Shown: piece after piece, positions 44,698 to 52,440 of the stretch | Numbering within the stretch: the first letter of the stretch is position 1 | Layout of the letters: every line of letters starts with the position of its first letter | Assembly (NCBI GenBank): GCA_964642545.1 | Contig: CAZXQU010000005.1 | Location: forward strand, 4,174-68,173 | Reading direction: 5' to 3' | Length of the DNA stretch: 64,000 nt | Source of the DNA: QYOJ01 sp964642545 | Lineage (GTDB): Bacteria; Bacteroidota; Bacteroidia; Bacteroidales; FEN-979 | The notes under the pieces: generated by a model | The model's database searches: none | Told to the model about the DNA's origin: nothing | The model's input: the letters and a program-made list of their open reading frames with translations, nothing else | Translations under genes and position numbers: made by a program

Positions 44698-45222
44698 CTA
44701 TTCGTTGCAGTACTGACTGACTTTAATCAGGTTTGCTAACTCAAAGCCATTCTCTTTGGCTTTTTGGAGCAATCCAAGATAGATTTCATCAGATATAAAT
44801 TTCGTTCGGGCAAGCACCCATAAGTATTTGTGGTTCGGAGAACCAACCAACACATATTGGTACTCAGGATCAAGATCAATGATCCAGTAATCTCCGGCAA
44901 AGGGCCAGAAAAACCTTACTCTCAGTTTTGCTGGTTGTGCTGGATCTGGCACCCAGGCTACACCTTTGGCTTCGTCCGATTTGGTGGGGTCTTCCACCTT
45001 GATTCCACGGTTGATCACGGTTACCCTGCCATCATCACGGAGTTCATAAGCGGCAGTCGTACATTTCAATCCTCGCTCAAATGAGTTGGGTAAACGAGCT
45101 ATTTCGTACCAGGTTCCCATATAACGGTTGAGGTCAACGTGGGAAACCACTGTTACCGGCTGCTGTGCCGATGTTGATCTGAATATGCTGAGCATAAGAA
45201 AAAGGATAATGAATCGGTTCAT
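44698..45222 (-). CDS. blc: Lipocalin (Blc family)
   Basis: Predicted exported lipocalin binding fatty acids or lysophospholipids, 174 residues. A signal peptide (NRFIILFLMLSIFRSTSA) precedes VSHVDLNRYMGTWYEIAR, the GxW lipocalin signature, then LPNSFERGLKC, TVINRG and DYWIIDLDPEYQYVLVG typical of bacterial Blc. Unlike E. coli Blc there is no lipobox cysteine, so it should be soluble. An in-frame ATG six codons upstream exists, but a promoter-like TATCTTTA at 45253-45246 makes the inner start likelier. Confidence 0.88.
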   Translation of the reverse strand: MNRFIILFLMLSIFRSTSAQQPVTVVSHVDLNRYMGTWYEIARLPNSFERGLKCTTAAYELRDDGRVTVINRGIKVEDPTKSDEAKGVAWVPDPAQPAKLRVRFFWPFAGDYWIIDLDPEYQYVLVGSPNHKYLWVLARTKFISDEIYLGLLQKAKENGFELANLIKVSQYCNE

Positions 45223-45268
45223 TAGATTTGGATTTATCAATTTTGTAAAGATACACCAGAAATACTAA

Positions 45269-45310
45269 TTTTACATTTTACCATTTTACCATTTTACCAT
45301 TTTACATTTG
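45269..45310 (+). repeat. 9-base tandem repeat upstream of ispE
   Basis: About four and a half copies of ttttaccat. The last, altered copy reads TTACATTTG and creates TACATTTG (45303-45310), a match to the -7 box TAnnTTTG, only ten bases before the ispE start. Confidence 0.85.
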
Positions 45311-45320
45311 ACTTGACTCC

Positions 45321-46133
45321 GTGATCTGTTTTCCCAACGCTAAAATAAACCTCGGCCTTCATGTCACAGAAAGGAGGCCGGATGGCTTTCATACGATTGA
45401 AACTATATTCTACCCTGTCGAAATGTGTGATGTGTTGGAGATCGTTCCTTCTGAAAATGGGGGCGTTGAATTTACCTGCACAGGGATTTCCATTCCTGGA
45501 GATCCGGAATCAAATCTGGTATTGAAGGCTCTTGGTCTGATTAGAGATACGCGATATGCGATGCGCGATACCCAAACAGGCATCGTTGATCTCGAATCGC
45601 AAATCGCAGATCCCGGATCCCACATCCATTTACATAAAGTTATCCCTACCGGCGCCGGGCTGGGTGGTGGCTCTTCTGATGCAGCCTATTCCTTAAAATT
45701 GATGAACGATTTATGGAAGTTGGAGTTATCGGTTACGCAGTTACAGGATATCGCCAGACAACTCGGCAGTGACTGCGCATTTTTCATTGAGAACAAGCCG
45801 GTGTTTGCCTCAGGCCGGGGCGATCAGTTCGAACCAATTGACCTGGACCTCTCAGAATACAAAATAGTGGTTGTTGCTCCTCCGGTTCATGTAAGGACAC
45901 AGGAGGCTTATGGGATGGTAACTCCCCGGAAACCCCGGCACTCCCTTAAAGAGATCGTAAGGCTGCCAGCAGATCGCTGGAGGAGATTACTCTCCAACGA
46001 TTTTGAGGAGCCGGTCATGAAAAAGTATCCCGTCATCCGGGAAGTCAAAGAGGAACTTTATCGTCGGGGGGCCATTTATGCAGCCATGAGCGGAAGCGGG
46101 TCGGCGGTATTTGGGATCTTTAGCAAGCACTAA
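45321..46133 (+). CDS. ispE: 4-diphosphocytidyl-2-C-methyl-D-erythritol kinase
   Basis: GHMP kinase of the MEP isoprenoid pathway, 270 residues, starting at GTG. Motifs: CFPNAKINLGLHVTERRPDG, the ATP loop PTGAGLGGGSSDAAYSL and the C-terminal AAMSGSGSAVFGIF. Compared with other Bacteroidota IspE sequences I recall, residues 76-100 (DTRYAMRDTQTGIVDL and onward to DPGS) look like an insertion between a helix and the IHLHKVIP strand that precedes the ATP loop. It is encoded by repeat-like DNA (cgcgatatgcgatgcgcgat...cccggatccc) in frame. The rest of the enzyme is complete, so it is probably functional. Confidence 0.92.
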   Translation: MICFPNAKINLGLHVTERRPDGFHTIETIFYPVEMCDVLEIVPSENGGVEFTCTGISIPGDPESNLVLKALGLIRDTRYAMRDTQTGIVDLESQIADPGSHIHLHKVIPTGAGLGGGSSDAAYSLKLMNDLWKLELSVTQLQDIARQLGSDCAFFIENKPVFASGRGDQFEPIDLDLSEYKIVVVAPPVHVRTQEAYGMVTPRKPRHSLKEIVRLPADRWRRLLSNDFEEPVMKKYPVIREVKEELYRRGAIYAAMSGSGSAVFGIFSKH

Positions 46134-46149
46134 GCAGCAGGCAGTTTGA

Positions 46150-46196
46150 TTCTTCGTCCCTCTTCCCTCTTCCCTCTTCCCTCGTCCTTCGTCCTA
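46150..46196. repeat. Short-unit repeat in convergent spacer
   Basis: Built from ccctctt and tcgtcc units (cttcgtccctcttccctc, repeated, ending cgtccttcgtcct). It abuts the stop of the permease gene on the minus strand, mirroring the repeat at 41562. Confidence 0.75.
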
Positions 46197-47270
46197 TCTC
46201 GGTGTCTTCCACAACATGTAAGCTGCGATCACCATGAACAATATATTTGGCAGCCAGACGGCCAGCATCGGGGGGACAGTGCCAAAGATTCCGAATACAG
46301 CTGAAATCTGCATGAAGAGGATGTAGAAAAAGGTGAGGGCGAGGCCTAACCCAAGGTGATACCCGATGCCTCCCCGTACTTTTCGAGAAGAAACTGCCAC
46401 TCCGATTAAGGTGAGAATGATGGTGGCGAAGGGATGAGCGATGCGTTCGTATTGCTTCACCTGGTAATGCACCGCATCAGGATCCCCGCGCAGAAGTTTT
46501 TTCGCGATCATATCCTTTAGCTTCCGGTATCCCAGTACCTTTATCTCCTCAACATCCTCAATGAAATCTCCTGGTTTGATTGGCAACAAGGTGTCGATGC
46601 TGGTGCCTTTTATGATCGACTCTTCCAGTCCATTGATTTCCCTTGTAAAGTAGTTTTCGATCCGCCATTTTTCAGTAAGTGAGTCGTACGCAATTTTATC
46701 TCCTTTGAGTTTGAACACAAGAGTTTGCCCCTCAAATTTTTCCAGAGAGAACTTCCAGCCGGTGTTGTTCTTGAGGTTAAAATTTTCCATGTAGATAAAG
46801 GTGCCCGGACTGATCTGCTTATGGACGTTCATGTCGCTGTATCTTCTTGGATCGCGGATGTACTTATTCTCAAATGCAAACATCGTTTGATTGGTGTAGG
46901 GAATGATAAAGTTGGCCAGCAGAAACGAAAGGACACCGAGTATAAGGGCGGAAACGATAAACGGGACAAGCATCCGCCAAAAGCTGATTCCACTACTCAG
47001 GATGGCAATGATCTCGCTCCGGGAAGCCATCCGGGAGGTAAAAAAGATGACGGCGATGAATGTGAGAAGATAGCTGAAAAGGTTGATGAAGTAAGGGATA
47101 AAGTTGAGGTAGTAATCGATGATGATGGCTCCGAACGGTGCGTCGTTTTTCAGGAAATCATCGATCTTCTCAGAGATGTCGAACACAATCACGATAAAAA
47201 TCAACAATAGGAGGGTAAAGAAAAATGTCCCTAAAAACTTCTTGATAATATAGAGGTCTATTTTCTTCAC
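46194..47270 (-). CDS. LptF/LptG family permease (YjgP/YjgQ)
   Basis: Inner-membrane component of the lipopolysaccharide export ABC transporter, 358 residues. The N-terminus KKIDLYIIKKFLGTFFFTL is the family signature. Three hydrophobic segments (about 10-35, 55-80, 95-120) precede a periplasmic beta-jellyroll-like domain (about 130-265), and three more follow (about 275-355). Bacteroidota often have LptF and LptG as separate genes; which of the two this is cannot be decided. It lies four bases downstream of tgt on the same strand, a common neighbour in this phylum. Confidence 0.88.
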   Translation of the reverse strand: MKKIDLYIIKKFLGTFFFTLLLLIFIVIVFDISEKIDDFLKNDAPFGAIIIDYYLNFIPYFINLFSYLLTFIAVIFFTSRMASRSEIIAILSSGISFWRMLVPFIVSALILGVLSFLLANFIIPYTNQTMFAFENKYIRDPRRYSDMNVHKQISPGTFIYMENFNLKNNTGWKFSLEKFEGQTLVFKLKGDKIAYDSLTEKWRIENYFTREINGLEESIIKGTSIDTLLPIKPGDFIEDVEEIKVLGYRKLKDMIAKKLLRGDPDAVHYQVKQYERIAHPFATIILTLIGVAVSSRKVRGGIGYHLGLGLALTFFYILFMQISAVFGIFGTVPPMLAVWLPNILFMVIAAYMLWKTPR

Positions 47271-47273
47271 GTA

Positions 47274-48404
47274 TCAGAGTCGTTGCATCAGTTGAACAAC
47301 CATTTTTTCTTTCCAATTCCGGAAATTTCCCTCAATGATCTGTTTTCGGGATTCCCGCATGAGCCACATGTAAAATCCGAGGTTGTGGGTAGTGGCAATC
47401 ATGGCTGCAAGCATCTCTTTTGCGATAAAAAGATGCCGGAGAAAGGCCCTCGAATAATCCTGATCCGTAAAAATCTCGCCTTCGGGATCCAACGGGGAGA
47501 AATCGTCCCTCCATTTTTCGTTTTTGATGTTGATGATCCCCTGGCGGGTAAAAAGCATTCCGTTACGCCCATTACGGGTCGGGATTACACAATCGAACAT
47601 GTCAACACCCAATGCGATATTTTCCAGGATATTGGCCGGGGTTCCTACTCCCATGAGATATCTGGGTTTATCGGCAGGAAGGATCCGCGTTACAACTTCA
47701 GTCATCTCATACATCACCGGTGCAGGTTCACCCACAGATAACCCTCCGATGGCATTCCCATCTGCATTGAAGGAAGCGATAAATTCAGCTGATTTTTCAC
47801 GCAGATCCTTGTAAACACTTCCCTGAACAATAGGAAAGAGGCTCTGGGTGTAGCCATGAGGACAGGCTGTTGCATCGAAATGGCTGATGCACCGTTGAAG
47901 CCATCGATGGGTTCGCATCATCGATTGGGAGGCGTTGTCATATTCACAGGGGTATGGTGTGCATTCATCGAATGCCATGATGATATCGGCACCAAGCGCT
48001 CGCTGGATGTCGATGGCAGACTCGGGTGTGAAGGTGTGTTTTGATCCATCGATGTGCGACTGAAACACTACTCCATCCTCCTTGAATTTTCGCATAGCGG
48101 CTAACGAATATACCTGGTAGCCACCACTATCGGTCAAAATGGGTTTGCTCCAGCCATTGAACCGGTGGATCCCCCCGGCAGCAGATACGATCTCCGTTCC
48201 CGGCCGTAAATAGAGATGGTAAGTATTGGAGAGCATGATCTGGGCCTGGACGTCATCCCGTAACTGGTTCATATGAAGCGCTTTGACAGCTCCGGCTGTC
48301 CCCACTGGCATGAAAAAGGGAGATTCAATGGCCCCGTGATCGGTTTGCAGTAAACCGGCCCGGGCCGAAGTTCCAGGATCTGTATGGGTAATGGTGAAGG
48401 TCAT
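47274..48404 (-). CDS. tgt: Queuine tRNA-ribosyltransferase
   Basis: Exchanges guanine 34 of GUN anticodons for a queuosine precursor, 376 residues. TDSGGYQVYS (Asp92), the substrate loop GGLSVGEPAPVMYEM and the nucleophile region MFDCVIPTRNGRNGML are intact. The zinc-binding CxCxxC of most bacterial Tgt, expected in the stretch before YSRAFLRHL, is replaced by EGEIFTDQD; only the later His in THNLGFYMWL remains. I believe this is normal in Bacteroidota and not a defect. It probably heads an operon with the LptF/G permease. Confidence 0.95.
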   Translation of the reverse strand: MTFTITHTDPGTSARAGLLQTDHGAIESPFFMPVGTAGAVKALHMNQLRDDVQAQIMLSNTYHLYLRPGTEIVSAAGGIHRFNGWSKPILTDSGGYQVYSLAAMRKFKEDGVVFQSHIDGSKHTFTPESAIDIQRALGADIIMAFDECTPYPCEYDNASQSMMRTHRWLQRCISHFDATACPHGYTQSLFPIVQGSVYKDLREKSAEFIASFNADGNAIGGLSVGEPAPVMYEMTEVVTRILPADKPRYLMGVGTPANILENIALGVDMFDCVIPTRNGRNGMLFTRQGIINIKNEKWRDDFSPLDPEGEIFTDQDYSRAFLRHLFIAKEMLAAMIATTHNLGFYMWLMRESRKQIIEGNFRNWKEKMVVQLMQRL

Positions 48405-48473
48405 GAATTGCGAAGGATCTTCTCTTTGAATGCTCTGAAAGCACGGATATTAATGGTTATCGCAATTTTTTGT

Positions 48474-48511
48474 CAAAGGTAGGTTTTATTTTAGGATTAT
48501 GAATAAATTTG
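48474..48511. promoter_or_regulatory. Divergent promoter boxes for tgt and the glycosyltransferase gene
   Basis: TACCTTTG on the minus strand (48481-48474) and TAAATTTG on the plus strand (48504-48511) match TAnnTTTG. They lie about 70 bases upstream of tgt and 26 bases upstream of the plus-strand start at 48538. Confidence 0.45.
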
Positions 48512-48537
48512 CCGTTTCCCCTGTTAAATCTTGTTAA

Positions 48538-49740
48538 ATGCCAGATGCCTTCATCAACCCAAACCCGTTTCTTCTTGCACTATTTATCCTCTATGGATTT
48601 TGCTTCCTGGTGCAGATGGTATTTTACTGGGCAGTCTTCTTCAGAGTTGGGATAAAAGATAAGAGATCCGCGATTCGCGATATGCAATCCTCGGATCCCG
48701 AACCGGAGCGAAGCGGAGTTCGGCGAAGCCAATCCCGGATCCCGGATCCCGTAATCGGTGTTTCCGTCGTCATCTGTGCCCATAACGAGTATCAACAGTT
48801 GCAAAGTAACCTGCCGGGGATCCTCGAGCAGGACTACCCAATGTATGAAGTGGTGGTAGTGGATCATGCTTCGGATGATGATACGTCGTTTTTACTCTCG
48901 GATCTGAGTGAGAAATATAAACACCTTAAAGTTGTCTCTATTCAACGTGACCTCAACTTTTTCACCGGGAAGAAGTTCCCCCTCTCCATCGGAATTAAAT
49001 CTGCAAAGCATGAGATCATTCTCCTCACGGATGCCGACTGCCGCCCTGCCGGGAACCAATGGGTGCGACTGATGCAGGAAGCTTTTACCGATGACAAAGA
49101 GATCATCCTTGGTTACGGGCCTTATGAGATGCGTAAAGGCCTCTTAAATGCACTGATCCGTTTCGAAACCATTCAGGTGGCTATCCAGTACCTCTCTTTT
49201 GCGTTAGCTGGAATCCCATACATGGGAGTAGGGAGGAATCTGGCATACAGAAAAAGACTCTTTTATCAGGAGAAAGGATTCATCTCACACTATCGGATCA
49301 ACAGTGGTGATGACGACCTGTTTATCAACCGCGTAGCCCATAAGAAAAATACTGGAGTGCAGCGAAATCCAGGATCCTTCACCTATTCTGAACCAAAAGT
49401 ATCGTTGGGAAAGTGGTTCACCCAGAAAAGACGTCATATGACAACCGGCTCGCATTATAGATTTATACACAAGCTCCTGCTCGGTTTATATGGGTTCACC
49501 CAACTACTTTTTTGGGTACTGCTTGTTCTGTTGCTTGCCTGGAAATTCGCCTGGGTATTTGTTTTAAGTGTACTTTTGCTGCTATGGGTCAGCCAATATA
49601 TTGTGATTGGCAGATGCATGAAGAGGCTTCAGGAAAAGAGGCTGATTGCCTGGATTCCTCTACTTGAGTTGATGACACTCACTCTCCAGATTGTGATCAC
49701 AGGGACCAATTTCATTGTCAAACCCCATAAATGGAAGTAG
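48538..49740 (+). CDS. Membrane-anchored glycosyltransferase family 2
   Basis: GT-A transferase of 400 residues. One N-terminal membrane segment (about 9-35) precedes the catalytic domain (VSVVICAHNEYQQLQSNL, VVVVDHASDDDTSFLL, LLTDADCRPAGNQW with DxD, RINSGDDDLFINR, and the processive-type QKRRHMTTG), and two C-terminal segments follow (about 320-355 and 370-392). The linker at residues 40-70 is encoded by repeat-like DNA containing a 25-base word also found at 33361; it reads DMQSSDPEPERSGVRRSQ and keeps frame. The product overlaps the sigma-factor gene by ten bases, a pairing I have seen in other Bacteroidota. Confidence 0.85.
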   Translation: MPDAFINPNPFLLALFILYGFCFLVQMVFYWAVFFRVGIKDKRSAIRDMQSSDPEPERSGVRRSQSRIPDPVIGVSVVICAHNEYQQLQSNLPGILEQDYPMYEVVVVDHASDDDTSFLLSDLSEKYKHLKVVSIQRDLNFFTGKKFPLSIGIKSAKHEIILLTDADCRPAGNQWVRLMQEAFTDDKEIILGYGPYEMRKGLLNALIRFETIQVAIQYLSFALAGIPYMGVGRNLAYRKRLFYQEKGFISHYRINSGDDDLFINRVAHKKNTGVQRNPGSFTYSEPKVSLGKWFTQKRRHMTTGSHYRFIHKLLLGLYGFTQLLFWVLLVLLLAWKFAWVFVLSVLLLLWVSQYIVIGRCMKRLQEKRLIAWIPLLELMTLTLQIVITGTNFIVKPHKWK

Positions 49741-50339
49741 CAGTACATCTCACAGAAAAGGCTCAACGCGATTACAGGTTGGTTATTGCTGCCCGGGAGT
49801 ACGGGGACCAGAAAGCATATGCTGAGTTGCTGAACAACTACCGCGATTCACTCTACTTCCTTCTTCTGAAGATGACAAATAATCCCACAGATGCCGAAGA
49901 TCTGACGATCGAGGCTTTCGGGAAGGCATTCAGGAAACTTCACCAATACTCACCCGATTATGCCTTTAGTACCTGGCTTTTCAAAATTGCTGCAAATAAC
50001 TGTATCGATTTTCTTCGGAAATCGAAGCGAATCATCTTTGCCGATAATTCTGGAGGCGATAATGATGAAAGGGATGATTATCCAACAAACATGGTCGCCA
50101 CTACACTCGATCCGGAAGAGAAGGTGATCGAAAAGCAGAAGATCAAACTGATGCGGGAGGTTGTAGAGAAACTGAAACCGCATTACCGCAACCTGATTGA
50201 ACTACGTTACTTCAAAGAGTGGTCATACGAAGAGATCGCTACCGAACTCGACCTGCCCCTGGGTACCGTCAAAGCCCAACTCTTCCGTTCCAGGGAGTTT
50301 CTTTATCAGATCCTGAAGCATGCGGAGGAGAAGATTTAG
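49731..50339 (+). CDS. ECF-type RNA polymerase sigma factor
   Basis: Sigma-70 family, extracytoplasmic-function group, 202 residues. Region 2 is visible as YAELLNNYRDSLYFLLLKM, NPTDAEDLTIEAFGKAF, YAFSTWLFKIAANNCIDFLR; region 4 as LKPHYRNLIELRYFKEWSYE and the helix-turn-helix EIATELDLPLGTVKAQLFRS. The linker carries an acidic patch (GGDNDERDDYP). No anti-sigma gene is adjacent; instead it overlaps the glycosyltransferase gene and is convergent with the peptidase gene five bases away, so it may be controlled by expression level. Confidence 0.9.
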   Translation: MEVAVHLTEKAQRDYRLVIAAREYGDQKAYAELLNNYRDSLYFLLLKMTNNPTDAEDLTIEAFGKAFRKLHQYSPDYAFSTWLFKIAANNCIDFLRKSKRIIFADNSGGDNDERDDYPTNMVATTLDPEEKVIEKQKIKLMREVVEKLKPHYRNLIELRYFKEWSYEEIATELDLPLGTVKAQLFRSREFLYQILKHAEEKI

Positions 50340-50344
50340 TGGAT

Positions 50345-52285
50345 CTATAGCACCACGATTTTTCTGATAAATGTGCTTGTTCCGGATTTGAATCGGATAA
50401 AATAGAACCCTTTCGCTCTCCCTTCAAAGTTGAGGGAGATAGATCGCATGTTGCTAGCATCCCTCTGCTGAACTGATTTGCCTGATTCATCCAGAACTTC
50501 AATCATCATTTGTTCGAATGGTTTGGAAAACTGAACTGAAAGAATCTCGTGCACTGGATTTGGCATCAAGGAGATATACTGTTCAAGATTATTCTCAGTA
50601 ATGGCTCCGATCACCGAATTATTCGCTGAGATCAGCCAGAGTTCCGGATCCAGGATCGCCGAATCGGCCTGGAATGGGACAGCTATCTGAAATGTCTCAC
50701 CGCTGTAGGTATGATCAAGTCGCACAACCATATCGGTCGATCCGTTTTTTATTTTTATTGGAAGCGGGAGCTCAAAAAAGGATACAGATGTGTGCGATTG
50801 GGTCTGATTGATCTGCAGGGTCAACGTGTCGCCTGTTTGGTCCCATTGTATCTGGTAAGAAGGGAATCCCTGGCCTGTATACCAATCATCGAAATACCAT
50901 GTGAGGTCCTGGCCGGTTGTTGCTTCAAGGTGAGCCTTTAAATCAGATGTATGGGCAAATCCATAAGCCAGAGCCGGATCATACAGGAAGTTGTTGGTGG
51001 CAGCAAAAAAAGAGGAATCACCAATAACCCACCGAAGCTGATGCAGGATCATGGCTCCTTTGGCATAGCTGAGCCGCGAATCGAATATGCGACCAACACT
51101 GGTAGTGTCATCACACCATACTGATCCCCCTGGTTGACTGGTCACCTTGTCCATCCTGTTTCTTAAAAATGGCATCCACCATGCTCCGTTGAACATGTGT
51201 TCATAAGTGAGTCCCGAAAGGTATGTGGCAAACCCTTCATTCAGCCAGATATCTTCCCAGCTGGCACAAGTAACCATATCGCCAAACCACATATGAGCCA
51301 GTTCATGTGCCACCAGTTCATGTCCGAATGATCCCATAAAGGTAAATGTCTGATGCTCCATTCCTCCTCCCCAGTTGAACTGGCAGTGGCCATATTTCTC
51401 ATTGGCGAATGGGTAAAGGCCAAACAGTGTATCATAGAGTTGCATGATCGGGATCACACCCGGAGTTTGGGAAGCAGCTGAAGCAGAATCTTCGGGATAG
51501 ACATAGTTCAACACCTCAACCACACTTGTTCCAAAGGGCACATAGTCGGAATATCTTGCGTAGTTGGTAACGGCCAGGCAAACCAGGTAAGTAGCTATGG
51601 GGTAACGGTGTTTCCAGTGGCAGGTAATATCTGACCCGGTAACCATCTTAGAAACTAAAAGCCCGTTACTAGCTCCTCTGTATCCTATCGGATTGGTGAT
51701 ATAAATATCCAGCGAATCGGCTTTGTCGGTGAGGCCGTTTTTGCAGGGCCACCAGTCACTGGCTCCGTAAGGCTCCGAAAGTGTCCACATCACCGGAACC
51801 CCATTGTGCTCCTCTGTGTTGAACGACCCGAAGCCTGTACTGTCTGGAACTCCGTGGTAAAAGACCGAAATGGAATCAAGCACAGATATGCCAATTGTTG
51901 ATGGCAGCGGGATAGTAAGCATCTCACTTGCATGAGTAAAGGGGATAGAGACGGAATGATACATCACCGCATCAACCTTAAGGGAATCGCTGAGGTTGAA
52001 GCGAAGGGTATCAAAACCTGTTGATATTGGGACAAACCAGGTGGTCACCTCTCCCTGGATATAGCGCTGGGCAGGATCGACTTCCCATACGCACCGGTGG
52101 TACCGGATGTCGTAATCGGTGATCAAGTTTCCGGCAGGTCGATAAAACATTCCCAGATTCGCCTTCATCTCCATCGCGGCGATCTCATCAAACTGATCCA
52201 TATTTGGCTTCTGTTGAGATGAGGCGACAAGGGATATACAGCAAAGGATTATTAAGAATGTGAATTTATTCCATAGTGTTTTCAT
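50345..52285 (-). CDS. Secreted M1 family aminopeptidase with C-terminal sorting domain
   Basis: Zinc metallopeptidase of 646 residues. A signal peptide (NKFTFLIILCCISLVASS) argues for the ATG at 52285 over upstream in-frame starts. The gluzincin motif is HELAHMWFG with HExxH at 327-331 and the third ligand Glu350 in WLNEGFATYL, an exact HExxH-x18-E spacing. The exopeptidase loop is GGMEHQTFTFMG in place of GAMEN. The last 75 residues (PNPVHEILSVQFSKP, VLDESGKSV, GRAKGFYFIRF, IRKIVVL) form a type-A sorting domain of the type IX secretion system, so the protein should be released or held on the cell surface. Confidence 0.9.
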   Translation of the reverse strand: MKTLWNKFTFLIILCCISLVASSQQKPNMDQFDEIAAMEMKANLGMFYRPAGNLITDYDIRYHRCVWEVDPAQRYIQGEVTTWFVPISTGFDTLRFNLSDSLKVDAVMYHSVSIPFTHASEMLTIPLPSTIGISVLDSISVFYHGVPDSTGFGSFNTEEHNGVPVMWTLSEPYGASDWWPCKNGLTDKADSLDIYITNPIGYRGASNGLLVSKMVTGSDITCHWKHRYPIATYLVCLAVTNYARYSDYVPFGTSVVEVLNYVYPEDSASAASQTPGVIPIMQLYDTLFGLYPFANEKYGHCQFNWGGGMEHQTFTFMGSFGHELVAHELAHMWFGDMVTCASWEDIWLNEGFATYLSGLTYEHMFNGAWWMPFLRNRMDKVTSQPGGSVWCDDTTSVGRIFDSRLSYAKGAMILHQLRWVIGDSSFFAATNNFLYDPALAYGFAHTSDLKAHLEATTGQDLTWYFDDWYTGQGFPSYQIQWDQTGDTLTLQINQTQSHTSVSFFELPLPIKIKNGSTDMVVRLDHTYSGETFQIAVPFQADSAILDPELWLISANNSVIGAITENNLEQYISLMPNPVHEILSVQFSKPFEQMMIEVLDESGKSVQQRDASNMRSISLNFEGRAKGFYFIRFKSGTSTFIRKIVVL

Positions 52286-52440
52286 ATGAGGCATCCCGTT
52301 TTTAGTCCACTCAAAGTTAACGATTTCTTGGATCCCCATGGCAATCGATTGCAATCCATGTCAATTCACGTGCAAGGATGTTCAATTCTTTTGTATTTTT
52401 ACTTCATAGCCAACCAAATCAAAACCATTTATCCCCACCC

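Noticed and set aside
45269..45310. CRISPR-like array
   Set aside because: The unit is only nine bases with no spacers and no cas genes; it is a simple tandem repeat, as are the other arrays.
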